From the NCBI GenBank assembly GCA_022606135.1, contig JABYQN010000015.1:62001-126000 (forward strand): a DNA stretch of 64,000 nucleotides, given 5' to 3'. Source of the stretch: Fomes fomentarius. Taxonomy: Eukaryota; Basidiomycota; Agaricomycetes; Polyporales; Polyporaceae. Within the stretch, counting starts at the first letter, position 1; every line of letters starts with the position of its first letter. Below are positions 12,601 through 22,898 of this stretch, in pieces. Below the pieces are notes generated by a model. That model made no database searches, was not told the origin of the DNA, and was given only the letters and a program-made list of their open reading frames with translations. Made by a program: the position numbers and the translations under genes.

Positions 12601-14230
12601 TCGCAGATTTGTGGAGAGCTGGGTACGGCATGGAAGAGTTCGTGGAACTGGTTCTTCGCTGAAATGTCAGAAGCAGTCGAGGTCAGCACAACACCGGACC
12701 GATGCCGCACCTCCAGCTTCTCCCTCCGGTCTTCAGAGGCACCTCTTGGTGACTTAACACCGGCACCGCATCTGGCCTGTATGGACAGATTCGAGGCAGT
12801 TAGTGAGAGAAGCGAAACTCTCCGCGACAAGGACAATTTCTTCCTGGTCAAGCGGTCTTCCAGTGCCCGGGGTTAGCCAAAGATGACGCAATGACGCGTG
12901 ATGCGTGAGAACTCCTTCAGATGCGCACTCGTCAGACAGCGCCTTTTGACTCGCACCTGTCTTTCTGCCCCAGCCGACTCTCGGGATACGATACGAGAGC
13001 TTCCTAGAGTACATCCTTTATGTATAGTGGCCATTCCAACGGCGTCTCAGGCATCCTTTTACGGGTCCTCTCCCGTATGATCGCTGATTTGTCTACTGTC
13101 CACGGCCTCTCTTGCACACTTTGCCGCACTGCGGGCGCAACAAAGCACTATCAATGTGCCGACTGCACACTACCGCGTCAACGACTTCGTGGTGCATTCA
13201 GTCAGCGAATCCCTCGCGGAACCACGACGTGAGCATGTCCAAACGCTTCTGTCGGGATTTTCGATGAGTGATTATATCATCATCACTCTTGCGAACACAC
13301 CACTGTTTGGTATGTGTCGTCTTCACTGTACGCAACTCAGCCTCGCGCTGGCTGATCATGGTCATCCGATGATCAGTGCTGCCACCGTGTCGCGAGTCCA
13401 TATCACCCTGAGCCCCCAACTTGTTTTCCTCGCCCAGAACAGTTCGCGCAGCGGAGCTTGGAGGACGAAGCCTCAGAAACCTCGGATAGCGGAAAGGTGG
13501 CATCTAGGAGCACGATGTCAGTAACTTAGGCGACTCTACGGAGTTGCCCTTTGAGCATACCGCCTCACGCGACAATAGCGCATCCACTCCCGTTCGATGC
13601 ACGCGAGAACAGCGCGATCGGAGCCAGCAGAGACGGCTGCAGGGCGGTATACGTGGATACGAATATCCGAGGTCCAAGAATCGACCCCTTTGCCCTCAGC
13701 GGCCGCTCGCCCATCTGATCTATACAGGCCTCGACGTGAGGACAAGCATGGTTTCGGTCTCCATCGCTTGGTATGTGCTTCTCTCCGAGAGCATTGATGT
13801 GAATTCCGACACCAATAAGACGCTTCGGATGGTAGACTTTATCTCAGACTTGTACACCACGCACCCCGCAGCCCGGTTTCGTATCGCTCATCAGGACCCA
13901 CGCGCAGCGCCTAGAGCTTACTTGCACTGTTCAGCAAGTTCTGTTCCACACGCTGGATGCCGCAACAAGCGGAACCATGGCACAGAAACTTAGTTTAGTA
14001 GTTGGCTCGCCTCGAGAACCTCGAAATCGCCCCCCGAGTCGCTCTGACGAACTCTATCCCCGCCTCATGTCCGCAACCAACTACGCCTTGAAGCGATCGG
14101 AGATTCCGTGGACTTCATCTCTCCTTCTTGATGACCCTAAGCTCGTGTGTCAGGATGGGCCAGCGCGTTCACAGTCTGTCACTCGTGGTGCTCTCGGTTG
14201 ATTGCACATTGTTCAGATTGTGTCGAATTG
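12600..14230 (-). repeat. Degenerate mosaic repeat (unit R), inverted copy
   Basis: Reverse-complement orientation relative to 1790-3460. The TGCGTGAGAACTCC landmark near 12903 matches 34491, and 13260-13410 is the reverse complement of about 2390-2530. Together with the plus copy ending near 12600 this makes an imperfect inverted pair. No gene. Confidence 0.5.
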
Positions 14231-14921
14231 CGCTAGCTTAGGCTGGCGTCCACCACTATAGGTCGTAGAGGAGCGTGTATGTTTCACGATTGTGTATGAT
14301 CGTCGTCAAGTACAGCACAAATTCTGATATCTAAGTATGGTATGAGAGATTGGCACGGAAGGGTCAAAAAAGAACACAAAAAGGATCGAGGGGCTGCTGC
14401 AATACTGGGACACGAGTACATACCAAACAGCGAGGTGAACAACGCAGTGCAAGAGTAGAGAAGCCGGGATCGTCTCGCAAAAATGCTCGTTCATACAGTC
14501 CAGTGTGGAGTGATGCGCGCGCTCGATGTTACTTTTTTGGTACGCATTTTGCACTCCCCCAGCTAGTTGAGCCCCCACTGAACTGCGTGTGTGCTGCTTT
14601 CAGTCACGACCGTCCCCTCCGTTTGTCCTTTTTTGTCTGTCCCCTCTCCGACGTGCAAGCTATGTTGTCTAGTAGGTAATCTAGGTTCAATGGCTGTATT
14701 CGACATGCATTATATCAGGTACTTACATGGCGGTAATTTCTGTGGGTGTCTCCACGGTAGCCTTGCCTGCTGAGGGCCCTGTGCAGATTACATGTCGCTG
14801 CTAGGGGTCTGAAATACATTCAATAACTGGGAATTGAATTCCATCAACTCAGCGAGGTTTTTCTCATAGCTGTGCATAGGTAGTCAGCTCGAGGCTTGCA
14901 TTGCATGACGAAGGTCACCAC
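14231..14921. other. 3' flank of HET copy 2
   Basis: Shares sequence with 45790-46300, the 3' flank of HET copy 3 (for example GGTCGTAGAGG near 14261 and 45822, and CTAGTAGGTA near 14669 and 46220). On the minus strand it may hold untranslated or small 3' exons of the HET gene; frames are broken and I assign none. Confidence 0.4.
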
Positions 14922-16370
14922 TCACACGGTATTGTACCGAATGTCGCAGTTGATATCAAATTCGTCTACGAGCTTTGCTTCAATTCGTAGCACGAGGGTA
15001 CGCTCTTGCTCCCATTCAAATGGCGTGAACAATAAAGTAACCTGGAACTTGAATCTGATGGGGTTCCGGAGGTCACATATCACCGTGTAACCAGATCTCT
15101 GCGAGTGACAGGGCCAGCTCGATATGTGATCATTGGAGCAGTCGTGCTCAGCTTCCAATGCTTTTTGAAGGTCCTTTCGTGGATCGTCGGCTACTAGACG
15201 AGCCCAGTGGGTGACCTGCTGAGAACTTGCCACTGGTGAGGAGCGGGTACACACGCCAAGGCGAATATACAGTGAGGTGGCGACCTTTTCCTCGGAACTG
15301 GAATCCGAACAAGTAATGTCGATGGGGAGAGTGATTGGAGGCATCAGGACTTGCCCGATTCTCTTAGGTCTCTTAGGTGGGTCCTAAGAAGTCCTAAGAA
15401 GTCCTAAGAACCTAAGCAAATCCCAGCGCTTACGCACAGCCACTGGGCTCCCTAAGCACTCTGCAGACCCCACTTGCGCTCGGTTTACTGTAGCAGCAAT
15501 TCTTTGTTTTTCACACTCAAAATTTGTATGATAAATGGAGGAAATAAGCTCAATAGGTGTGCAAATTTTCGGAAGGATCTGAGCTTATGTCAAGTCACAG
15601 TAGACGAATCCTTTTGGCACACTAGTGAACTAAGAAGTCCCAAGAAACTAAGAGAATTGGGGATCTCCTGATGGGATCACCAGTCCATGTGACATCGGGG
15701 TCTGGTAAGCGAGAACCATGGCTTACAAAGGCGAGCATGGGATGTTGTGCTAGATGCCGAGGATCAAAGTGGAAGGGTGAGTAGAGCTGAGCGAATGAGG
15801 GGCGCTTGGGGACAAGGAACAGCGAGTGGTACACTGATGTTTCTTTAGCCATAGTAGGAGCTGCAATGTCGTATGCCAGGTAAACCTTGCTCCATTTCAC
15901 AACGGCTGAACTCTGCCACATCATGTCGTTCAAGGTGGTGGGTGCATAGACAACATGTGGGAACCGGTATTGTCCAGCACCTACAAGAGGGAGGCCGATC
16001 CTGTGGAGCGTATCCTCCAGTACGCCAGCACTGTGAGCCCTGTCCCCGCCAGAGGGTAATGGTTGGAGAAGTAGAAGCAGGAATGTTCTGTTCTCAACCC
16101 ATCCCAAATGGCCTAAACGTCGCTCTTCATGTGTCATGATTGGAATTTCCGTCGAGAGACCGTGGGGTGTGCTAGTGAACGTTATGTATCGGTTACGGTG
16201 CTCCTGTGATGTAGTACGTCATTAGAATTGACACTGTCATTGGAAAGAAAACACATACGGTGTCGGAAATGTGTTTTAAGGACTTCATAGGATTAATGAA
16301 GCGAAGCTGAGAGCATTCACGAAATGACGATGGAGAGGTTGCAAAAAGATGATAACCGGGGTCCTCGCAG
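14922..16370 (-). pseudogene. HET-domain protein copy 2, C-terminal part (separated from its N-terminal part by gypsy A)
   Basis: Continuation of the HET gene whose start is at 31914. From 16365 down it reads EDPGYHLFATSPSSF and ISDT, then a 55-nt intron (GTATGT at 16258 to CACAG at 16204), then the second exon with HLGWVENRTFLLLLLQPLP, FPHVVYAPT, KWSKVYLAYD, WTGDP. There it is cut by a 332-bp insert (15342-15673) that brings a stop codon, and resumes as YIRLGVCTR, HDCSNDHISSWP and FTPFEWEQERTL, ending at 14922. A GTGAGT overlaps the stop, as in copy 1, so a further intron is possible. The family's C-terminal half is much more variable than the HET domain. The gene cannot make a whole product. 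Confidence 0.8.
15342..15673. mobile_element. MITE-like insertion in HET copy 2
   Basis: 332 bp bounded by imperfect terminal inverted repeats: CATCAGGA...ATTCTCTTAG at the left and the same motif inverted at the right, about 27 bp with a few mismatches. A GG doublet flanks both sides, matching the uninterrupted alignment to HET copies 1 and 3. Inside the left end TCCTAAGAAG is repeated three times (about 15377-15408). No coding capacity. Superfamily not assigned. Confidence 0.6.
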
Positions 16371-16635
16371 TGTTACAAACATTCCCAATTCGGTATCTAT
16401 TTTCAAACTCCGCGCTTGCGCACCTGTTGTCGTCTGTACACTAGTTTCACTCCGCTTGTGCTTTCTGATTCGTGCTGGAACCTGCTGTAGATACACGAAC
16501 TCTGTGCATGTATTTAATAAGAAGTTCTTAATATAAGAGTGACCAGTCGAGCTCGGAGAAGCCTCCAGCTTCGACTTGGTGCATTTTCCGCTCATAGCCG
16601 TGCTTAGTCACGCGTAGCCAAGTGTCGCCGTATCA
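16371..16635 (+). repeat. Gypsy A 5' LTR
   Basis: 265 bp, TG...CA ends, matching 30803-31067 at the same length. An AT-rich stretch (ATTTAATAAG, AATATAAG) near 16510-16540 may hold the promoter. Confidence 0.93.
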
Positions 16636-17170
16636 TAAGTCGAAGCTACCTTCCCGGACCGCAGGGACAAGCGGATTACCCCACACCCGGACCGCAGGGT
16701 TTAGCGGAACTACCTTACCATCTATACGCACCGTTCCCTAGTACAGCCGTGACTGGCTTGTATCTACACGGCCGCTACCGTCACTGCGAACTTTTGGGCG
16801 TCTCGGTAAATCCTGTGGGAAACCCAGGTTCGGTTGCTTTTTGCCGGCGTGCCTCATACCCTGACCTGGTCACTGAGGGCGGCTCACATTTGCGCAAACG
16901 CGTGGAGGTCCCCCGTCCTACTCAGTACATAGTTATTACTTCTTACTTACGTTTCCTGCGAGGGGTTGAGACCTCGAGGTACCGACGTCTGGATCAAATG
17001 TTTCGAAGATCTTATCTAATCGCAGTGATACGGGGGTACGGCCTATGGCTGCGTGAGGATTTGATCGGAGATCCCAAAGAAGTGACGTCACCATTTCCTT
17101 CCATACTTACCGACACACCCGGGCCATATCGTTATCTACGGATTCGGTCCGATCCGACACGCCACCCAAT
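16636..17170 (+). other. Gypsy A leader
   Basis: 535 bp between LTR and gag start, no gene. It contains a short tandem duplication built on CCCGGACCGCAGGG (about 16653-16725) and one TGACGTCA site near 17083. I could not match the bases next to the LTR to a tRNA primer. Confidence 0.5.
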
Positions 17171-18211
17171 ATGACGCAACCAATCATGATGACGGAACAG
17201 CAGTTTGAGAGCTTCCTCAATAGGATCGTCAATCAATGGCAGCCGATACAGAGCGATCAGAAACTCAAACCAGAGTCCCCACTCACGTTCGACGGGGATA
17301 AGTCTAAATATAGGACTTGGAAGAGCCAGATCGCGCAGTACATGTCCACTCGAGCAGCCGCCAACCGTCATCAAATCATCACTTTTCTCATGTCCAAAAT
17401 CCACGGGGAGCGCGTCAATCAGTGGGTCAACGCATACACCGACCTACATTTCAATTCAGCCAACGGAACGTGGAACATCACCGTCGATGAGGTATGGCAA
17501 GATCTTGATCAGGCATTCACGGACCGACTCGCGGAGCGCCAAGCCCTTGATAAGCTCGAGCACCTCCGACAGGACCAGAGGCCTGCAACGGAGTTCTTCC
17601 AGGAGTTCGAGATGCTTCTCATGCAGGCAGGGTACACGACTACCGACCGTTTCGCATTAGAGTGGGTCAAGCGAGGGATCAACCCGAGGTATTTGGATTC
17701 CATCTATTGCAACACGCCACTCCCAGCTACCTACAACGAGTGGAAGATGCGCGTCATCCTCCTTGATGACGCGTGGGCGCAGCGCTTGGCGCTTCAGGCA
17801 CACACCCCGCAGATCCGACCCCAGGTACAGTCCAGACCGCTGCCGCCACCAAGGGTCCCGGTAGTGGCTGAGAACCGGATGCCGGCCCCTGCCGTGGTCC
17901 AGAGCCAAAACGACGGAACGGGTATTGTTTATGGAGGACGGGGGCAACCAATGGATCTAGACCGCGCGGGTGCCGCGCGAGTATGTTATAGTTGCGGGAG
18001 GAGGAGAGGAGATGCAGCGCCGGGCTGCACCAATACATGGCATATAATGTATCGTGCTGCAGGGGCTTCAGCGGCCAACACGCAGCAGCTGACACCGCAG
18101 CGGACGCGCGCTATGTGGGAAGAGGATAGCTTCCGTGAGAATGTACGAAAATGGGCAGCGGAAGACCCAGATTCGTTCAAACAGGTGGGTTTTGGATTCG
18201 GGTCGGCGTAA
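17171..18211 (+). CDS. gag: Gypsy A Gag
   Basis: 347-aa nucleocapsid-type protein, ATG start at 17171. Residues about 30-200 form the retrotransposon Gag core: PLTFDGDKSKYRTWK, then KIHGERVNQWVNAY, and FFQEFEMLLMQAGY. After a proline-rich linker comes CYSCGRRRGDAAPGC, which occupies the place of the CX2CX4HX4C knuckle but lacks the histidine spacing, so RNA binding by it is doubtful. A stop TAA ends the frame; the next product is read in a different frame (18151-18462, -1) and then again in the Gag frame for protease. That back-and-forth suggests indels in a low-GC, A-rich stretch rather than an orderly frameshift signal. Confidence 0.85.
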   Translation: MTQPIMMTEQQFESFLNRIVNQWQPIQSDQKLKPESPLTFDGDKSKYRTWKSQIAQYMSTRAAANRHQIITFLMSKIHGERVNQWVNAYTDLHFNSANGTWNITVDEVWQDLDQAFTDRLAERQALDKLEHLRQDQRPATEFFQEFEMLLMQAGYTTTDRFALEWVKRGINPRYLDSIYCNTPLPATYNEWKMRVILLDDAWAQRLALQAHTPQIRPQVQSRPLPPPRVPVVAENRMPAPAVVQSQNDGTGIVYGGRGQPMDLDRAGAARVCYSCGRRRGDAAPGCTNTWHIMYRAAGASAANTQQLTPQRTRAMWEEDSFRENVRKWAAEDPDSFKQVGFGFGSA

Positions 18212-18274
18212 CCGCACAATGTTCTGACCCTAGAAATAGTCGATATGCACTACTTGACATAGAAGAGCCAGAGA

Positions 18275-18773
18275 TTGATAGTTTATCTATTTTTGACCAT
18301 TCTCGAGAATTATATAATCATGTACCTTTTACCACCCATTCGGAACCCGATATTATTGATAAAAACACGCACAAAACTGATAAAAAAAGCCAAAAAGGAA
18401 AAAGCCAAAAAAAACATAAAAGACTCAAATGCGGCGAGCCAAAAAATTGCCACAGTAGATAGTGCCCCTATTTATAGTATTACTAGAGAAGGACCAAAAC
18501 TATTTAAAGTAGTTAGAGCACAAGGAACCCGCAGACAGATGGACATACCAGTAGTCATTGAAGTACTGGAGACGGGGAAGAGAGTGGATGTGGAGGCGTT
18601 GTTGGACAGTGGAAGCACCGGCTCTTGCGTGCACCGGGACTTTGTAAGGAGACATGGGATCGAGATTGTGGCCCTAGACACGCCCGTTCCGGTCTACAAT
18701 GCCGACGGCACGGTCAACTCGGGTGGGAGCATCACGCATTACGCACGCCTAAGAGTCAGCATTGGGGATCACC
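18275..18773 (+). pseudogene. pol: Gypsy A protease region, cut by gypsy B
   Basis: Lysine-rich N-terminal stretch followed by an aspartic protease with the active-site motif LLDSGSTGSCVHRDFV. The frame breaks at 18773/18774 where gypsy B entered. It resumes without any shift at 27331, after the second TCACC target copy, so protease and RT were one frame before the insertion. Codons beyond 18773 in this frame are gypsy B LTR and not part of the gene. Confidence 0.85.
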
Positions 18774-19280
18774 TGTTATGCTCTCGCGTGACTATTAAAC
18801 TTCTACTTGAGTAGTAACCCTTGTTCCTTATGACCTTGCTAGTCCGATCGATCCTTATACGAAGGAGATCTTGAAGTGAGTCTGAGAGAGCGAGTGATAA
18901 CTTGCTAGAGTGTAGCCTGTGTTATTCGCAAAGAGACTAAAGCTTGGGGAGTTTGTTCTGAGACATCCTCCCCTTATATACATGTAATGAGACTGCGGAA
19001 ATCTAGCAGTAAGCTGCGTATTAGTAAGTCCTTACTGCTGCACAGTCGATCTGACTAACTGCGCAGTCGACCTGACAGACTGCACAGTCAAGGTGACTGA
19101 TTCAGAAGTAGTCTGCACAGTCTGGCTGACTAAGTCCGTAGTCCTGACTACTACTGGATGACCGTATAACAGAAGAATCCTATGGCATGAGAATCCTAAA
19201 AGTAAAAGTACAGAAATCGAGTACCATAATTCTAGTTACATAGTTAACCACTAATACCGCATACTTATCAACTTGTAACA
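18774..19280 (-). repeat. Gypsy B 3' LTR
   Basis: 507 bp, same as 26819-27325. Carries four CTGCACAGTC-like repeats at 19038, 19059, 19080 and 19113 and a TATATA near 18976-18983, downstream of them on the minus strand. Confidence 0.94.
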
Positions 19281-19297
19281 TCAGCTCCCCCTTTCTG
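19281..19297 (-). other. Gypsy B polypurine tract
   Basis: On the minus strand CAGAAAGGGGGAGCTGA directly precedes the 3' LTR, the position of the plus-strand primer. Confidence 0.75.
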
Positions 19298-19328
19298 TAG
19301 GGACGTCCTCGACCCTATGATATACAGT

Positions 19329-20567
19329 TTACGACAAGTCAGTCATCGATGCAAGAGATTCGGGAGTCAGTGCTAGTAAGGCTTCGGTGATCTGTTCCTC
19401 CGTTGTAACTCGATCCCCCCACCCGTCCCAGAACCGCTCCTCTTCCTCTGAGACTCCAATCGCACTCCGGTAACGCATTATCGTAGCGATGGGAGCGAGA
19501 AGGTTTTGGTGCAGTGCGAGAGGGTTGGTGTGCCTAGCTACCATGTCGTCTATGATAAGTGCGGCTCGTCGTGCGTGCAGCGGCGTTGCATCTGGCCATA
19601 ACTCCCGGTACCTTGACTCCATCTCTTCTGAGGGGAAGAGAAAACCTCGGTCGGTGACAGAGACGATCTCGTTGTCCGTGGTGACGACGAGGAACCGTGT
19701 GTCGCCTAGTCCGCGCATCATCCGATACCGCCGCAAGTGTGGGATGCCGTCGTCAGGTGGGGTGGTCGCGGATGGCAGTGGTGTCGGTGGTGGTGAGGGA
19801 TCTCCTGCTGCAACGACAGTGGTATCCTGCTCATCAACCTCCTCAACTGACCGCAGGTCAAGCCGCTCCAGAGGGGGTAACGAAGATGGCGACAGGGACG
19901 GGGTAGACTCCGGCGTGTCTGCTTCTTCGTCGCCATGCTTTGGAGAAGGGCCCCACGCCGCTTCCCTGTCGGCATGGTTTGGAGAAGGACCCCATGGGTC
20001 CCATGAGACCGGCGACCAGGATGGTGGCTCTGGGGTGTTTCCTTGGTGGTCTTGGAAATGCTCTGGGAAATTGAGAATCCATCCGTGGTTCTGCGTGACA
20101 TGCTGGTTGCGGAGGGGCATGAGGTCTGCAAGAGCCCGGGCAACAACCGGTGTCGCCAAGGTATCGATGACTTGTTCCGCAGCCTGAATTGTCGCCTGAT
20201 AGGCTTCGTCGAGAGCCTGCATCGCTACCGTCTTCTCCTTCTTGGGGGCCCCCAGCCTGGGGACGTATCTCTTGAGGACCCCATAAGAAGGTGCTGCCCG
20301 AGCAAGGGCCCGGTATGCTCCAGCCAAAGCTACGGCATGAGGGATGTGACGGAGGCGAGCCTCAACGTGCCCCACAAGGTCCTTATGGAGGAGGACCCAT
20401 CCGATACGGTCAGACAGGCTTCCATCAGGGTCGGTGGAGATGGTATGGCATGGGAGATGGGAATAATGGACAGGGCGACGCTCCAGAATGAAACGAGGGG
20501 CTTTAGGAACATTGTGAATGTTGGAATAGTTACGGCGAGAGTGGGTGCGAGTGTGGAAAGAAGACAT
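19329..20567 (-). CDS. Extra ORF downstream of pol in gypsy B, unknown function
   Basis: 412 codons with its own ATG, starting 63 nt after the chromodomain stop and ending just before the polypurine tract, where some elements carry env-like or accessory genes. I do not recognise a domain. Residues about 1-185 are basic then helical (ALARAAPSYGVLKRYVP, EAYQATIQAAEQVIDTL). About 190-275 is rich in Pro, Ser and Asp with a tandem motif WGPSPNHAD/WGPSPKHGD. The last third is charged (YRMMRGLGDTRFLVVTTD, EEEERFWDGWGDRV). There is no signal peptide or transmembrane helix, so it is not env-like. Unlike pol it has no internal stop, which suggests it is either newly acquired or under constraint. Confidence 0.7.
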   Translation of the reverse strand: MSSFHTRTHSRRNYSNIHNVPKAPRFILERRPVHYSHLPCHTISTDPDGSLSDRIGWVLLHKDLVGHVEARLRHIPHAVALAGAYRALARAAPSYGVLKRYVPRLGAPKKEKTVAMQALDEAYQATIQAAEQVIDTLATPVVARALADLMPLRNQHVTQNHGWILNFPEHFQDHQGNTPEPPSWSPVSWDPWGPSPNHADREAAWGPSPKHGDEEADTPESTPSLSPSSLPPLERLDLRSVEEVDEQDTTVVAAGDPSPPPTPLPSATTPPDDGIPHLRRYRMMRGLGDTRFLVVTTDNEIVSVTDRGFLFPSEEMESRYRELWPDATPLHARRAALIIDDMVARHTNPLALHQNLLAPIATIMRYRSAIGVSEEEERFWDGWGDRVTTEEQITEALLALTPESLASMTDLS

Positions 20568-20630
20568 GGTTGAGAAGGTTCTGGTTGGCTGTGGTGGTTA
20601 CTGTGAGTGCTGGGGAATGAGTTGGTGTGT

Positions 20631-20843
20631 TCACGTCAACTTGTGCCTCTTTTTATATGCTTTGAGCATTGTCTGCGCATGTTTGAGGTTCTTCTCCGAT
20701 TCCCATGAATTTTCAGCTGCCGGCCACCCTTTCCATGCTATGAGATATTGTTTCTTTTTTCGTCTGACTCGATGATTCAGAATTGCTTCGACTTCCCATT
20801 CTTCATTCCCTTCTGTGTCGTCTGGTGATGGGTCAGGTGGTGG
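20631..20843 (-). pseudogene. pol: Gypsy B integrase chromodomain (after an in-frame stop)
   Basis: 71 codons in the same frame as integrase, separated from it only by TGA at 20844-20846. EWEVEAILNHRV, KKKQYLIAWKGWP and ENSWESEKNL are the three conserved parts of a chromodomain, which in chromoviruses directs integration to heterochromatin. The stop follows DYT and precedes PPPDP, where other elements read on. Confidence 0.85.
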
Positions 20844-20846
20844 TCA

Positions 20847-22271
20847 GGTATAATCCGGTCCATGTTCCTTAGTAGTCGTATACGGAGTCAGAAGCCCTGC
20901 ATGAAACACCAGATGCATTTTCCATGTCTTTGGAAGTTTCAGTTCGAATGTGACTGGTCCTAAGACCTTGGTGATTACAAATGGTCCTACCCGTTTTGGT
21001 GTCAGTTTCCGGGATGGATATGGAAGTTTTAAGTTCTTTGTGTCTAGAAGCACTTGGTCTCCCTGTTTTAGTGGTATATTCAGGGCAGGAAGCCGTTGGG
21101 CCATGGCCGCCGCAGCTTGCGCATGTGCTGCGATGGTGTTCTCTCGGGCTTCTTGGAGACTGCGCAGTCTCTCTTCTGTGCTTGGGTGCTTTTGTTCCAT
21201 TCTAACGGTTCCAACAGCCTCCGGTTGATACCCATGAAGAAGTTCAAACGGAGACTTCCCGGTAACTGAGTGTGTCCGCTGATTGTGTGCAAATTCAAAT
21301 TGAGGGAGTAGTTTCACCCAATTTTCCGGATTGTTTGCACAATATATCCGTAGGGCCAAGTCCAACTCCTGGTTAACTCGTTCTGTTTGTCCGTCTGTCT
21401 GAGGATGATAGGCTGTACTTAGAGCCGTCTCAATTCCTAAAGTTCGGTGTAACTCCTTGAATGCCTTGGATATGAATTGTGGTCCTCGGTCTGATATAAT
21501 CTTCGCAGGTAATCCAAACCGTTTGTATACGTCCCTTTGGAGAATATCCATAGCTTCTTCCGCTGTGACATTCTTTGTGCAAGGAGAGAACACCGCTGCC
21601 TTGGACACATCATGATCCACCACTACTTGGATGGCATTATACCCTTCTGACTCGGGTAGATCCGTGATATAATCCATTGTGATCATTCTGAATGGTCGGG
21701 TATCTCCGCTATGGGGAATTGGCATAAGTCCTGGTCTGAGAGGGTGTGTGTTGACTTTACATGTCTGGCAGATTGCGCAACCCTTGACATACTGAGTTAC
21801 GAATTTGCGCATGCCTGTCCACATGAATTCTCGTTTTACCAGGTCATATGTTTTTTGAATTCCCGGATGTCCCATAACTGGGACATCATGGTACATTTTG
21901 ACAATGTCTCGTTGGAGATCTTCATCAGGAGGAACATAGACTTTATCCTTGAACAGGAGTAATCCATCGTCCTCGGACCAATCTTTAGGATCACCAAATT
22001 CTGGTCGTTGAATAGTTTTCCCTTTATTGGTTATGAAATCCACTATTGCCGCATCTCTCAACTTGGTGTTACGAATCCGTTCTTGTAACTCTGTGTTGAC
22101 TGCTTTAGCAAATAGTTCTGTTTCCAATATGACAACATCCTTGTTGTCATTTTCCCCCCTCTCATGCCCTGATCTCCGAGAAAGGGCGTCAGCTTGTGTT
22201 AATGTTTTTCCTGGCTGATGTTTGAGCAATACATTGAACTCTGATAAGAAGAGATGCCATCTTGCTTGTCG
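20847..22271 (-). pseudogene. pol: Gypsy B integrase
   Basis: Begins after the TGA that follows QKLN and ends at the TGA before the chromodomain. Opens with the end of RNase H (RRQARWHLFLSEFN, GKTLTQADALSRR). Zinc-binding HHCC: YHDVPVMGH and CAICQTC. DDE core: MDYITDLP, SDRGPQFIS and TERVNQELD. C-terminal GPY/F-like segment: KRVGPFVITKVLGP. Catalyses insertion of cDNA into the genome. The domain itself is unbroken; only the boundaries carry stops. Confidence 0.9.
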
Positions 22272-22898
22272 TCAGTTGAGCTTTTGTGCAGTACGAAAGT
22301 ACGTCAAATTTTTATGATCGGAAAGAATTTCAACCGCATGTGGCGATCCTTGTAGAAAATGCCGCCATGTCTCCAATGCGCGGATTATCGCTAATAATTC
22401 CCGATCGTAAATTTGGTAATTTCGTTCCGCTGGGGTGAAAGATTTAGACAAGTAAGCACATGGGTGCCATACTCCATCAGAACCTTGTTGTCGTAGTACC
22501 GCCCCTGTAGCCACTTTTGATGCATCACATTCTATCTGAAATGGTCGTTCCGGATCTGGGATGTGCAGAATAGGTTCTGCTGTAAACCTTCTTTTTAATT
22601 TGTCAAATGTCGCCTGACACTCTTTGGACCATACGAAAGGTTTGTCTTTTTTCATTAATTCTGTCAAAGGACGAACTAGCTTGGAATAGTCCTTGATGAA
22701 TCTTCGATAAAAGTTTCCAAATCCTAGGAATGCTTGGACCTGTTTTACTGTAGTGGGTTCTTTCCATTCCTCAATTGCCTTGATCTTGATCGGATCCATT
22801 GCCACAACTCCTGGACGAACAATTGATCCTAAGAATTCGACTTCTTGTACGTCAAATTCACATTTTTCGGCCTTCAGAAATAGATCATTTTCCTGAAG
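22272..22898 (-). pseudogene. pol: Gypsy B RT thumb and RNase H
   Basis: Runs from the TGA after RRVLQ to the TGA after QKLN. Contains FLKAEKCEF, the junction [13 protein letters not shown] and the RNase H core [31 protein letters not shown] and [11 protein letters not shown]. All expected residues are present. Both bordering stops stand where related elements have arginine. Confidence 0.88.

Noticed and set aside
15360..15420. Telomere-like TTAGG repeats
   Set aside because: Only two or three short motifs (CTTAGG, CCTAAG) inside a MITE-like insert; not a telomeric array.
19329..20567. Envelope gene for the extra ORF of gypsy B
   Set aside because: No signal peptide, no transmembrane helix, no cysteine pattern.
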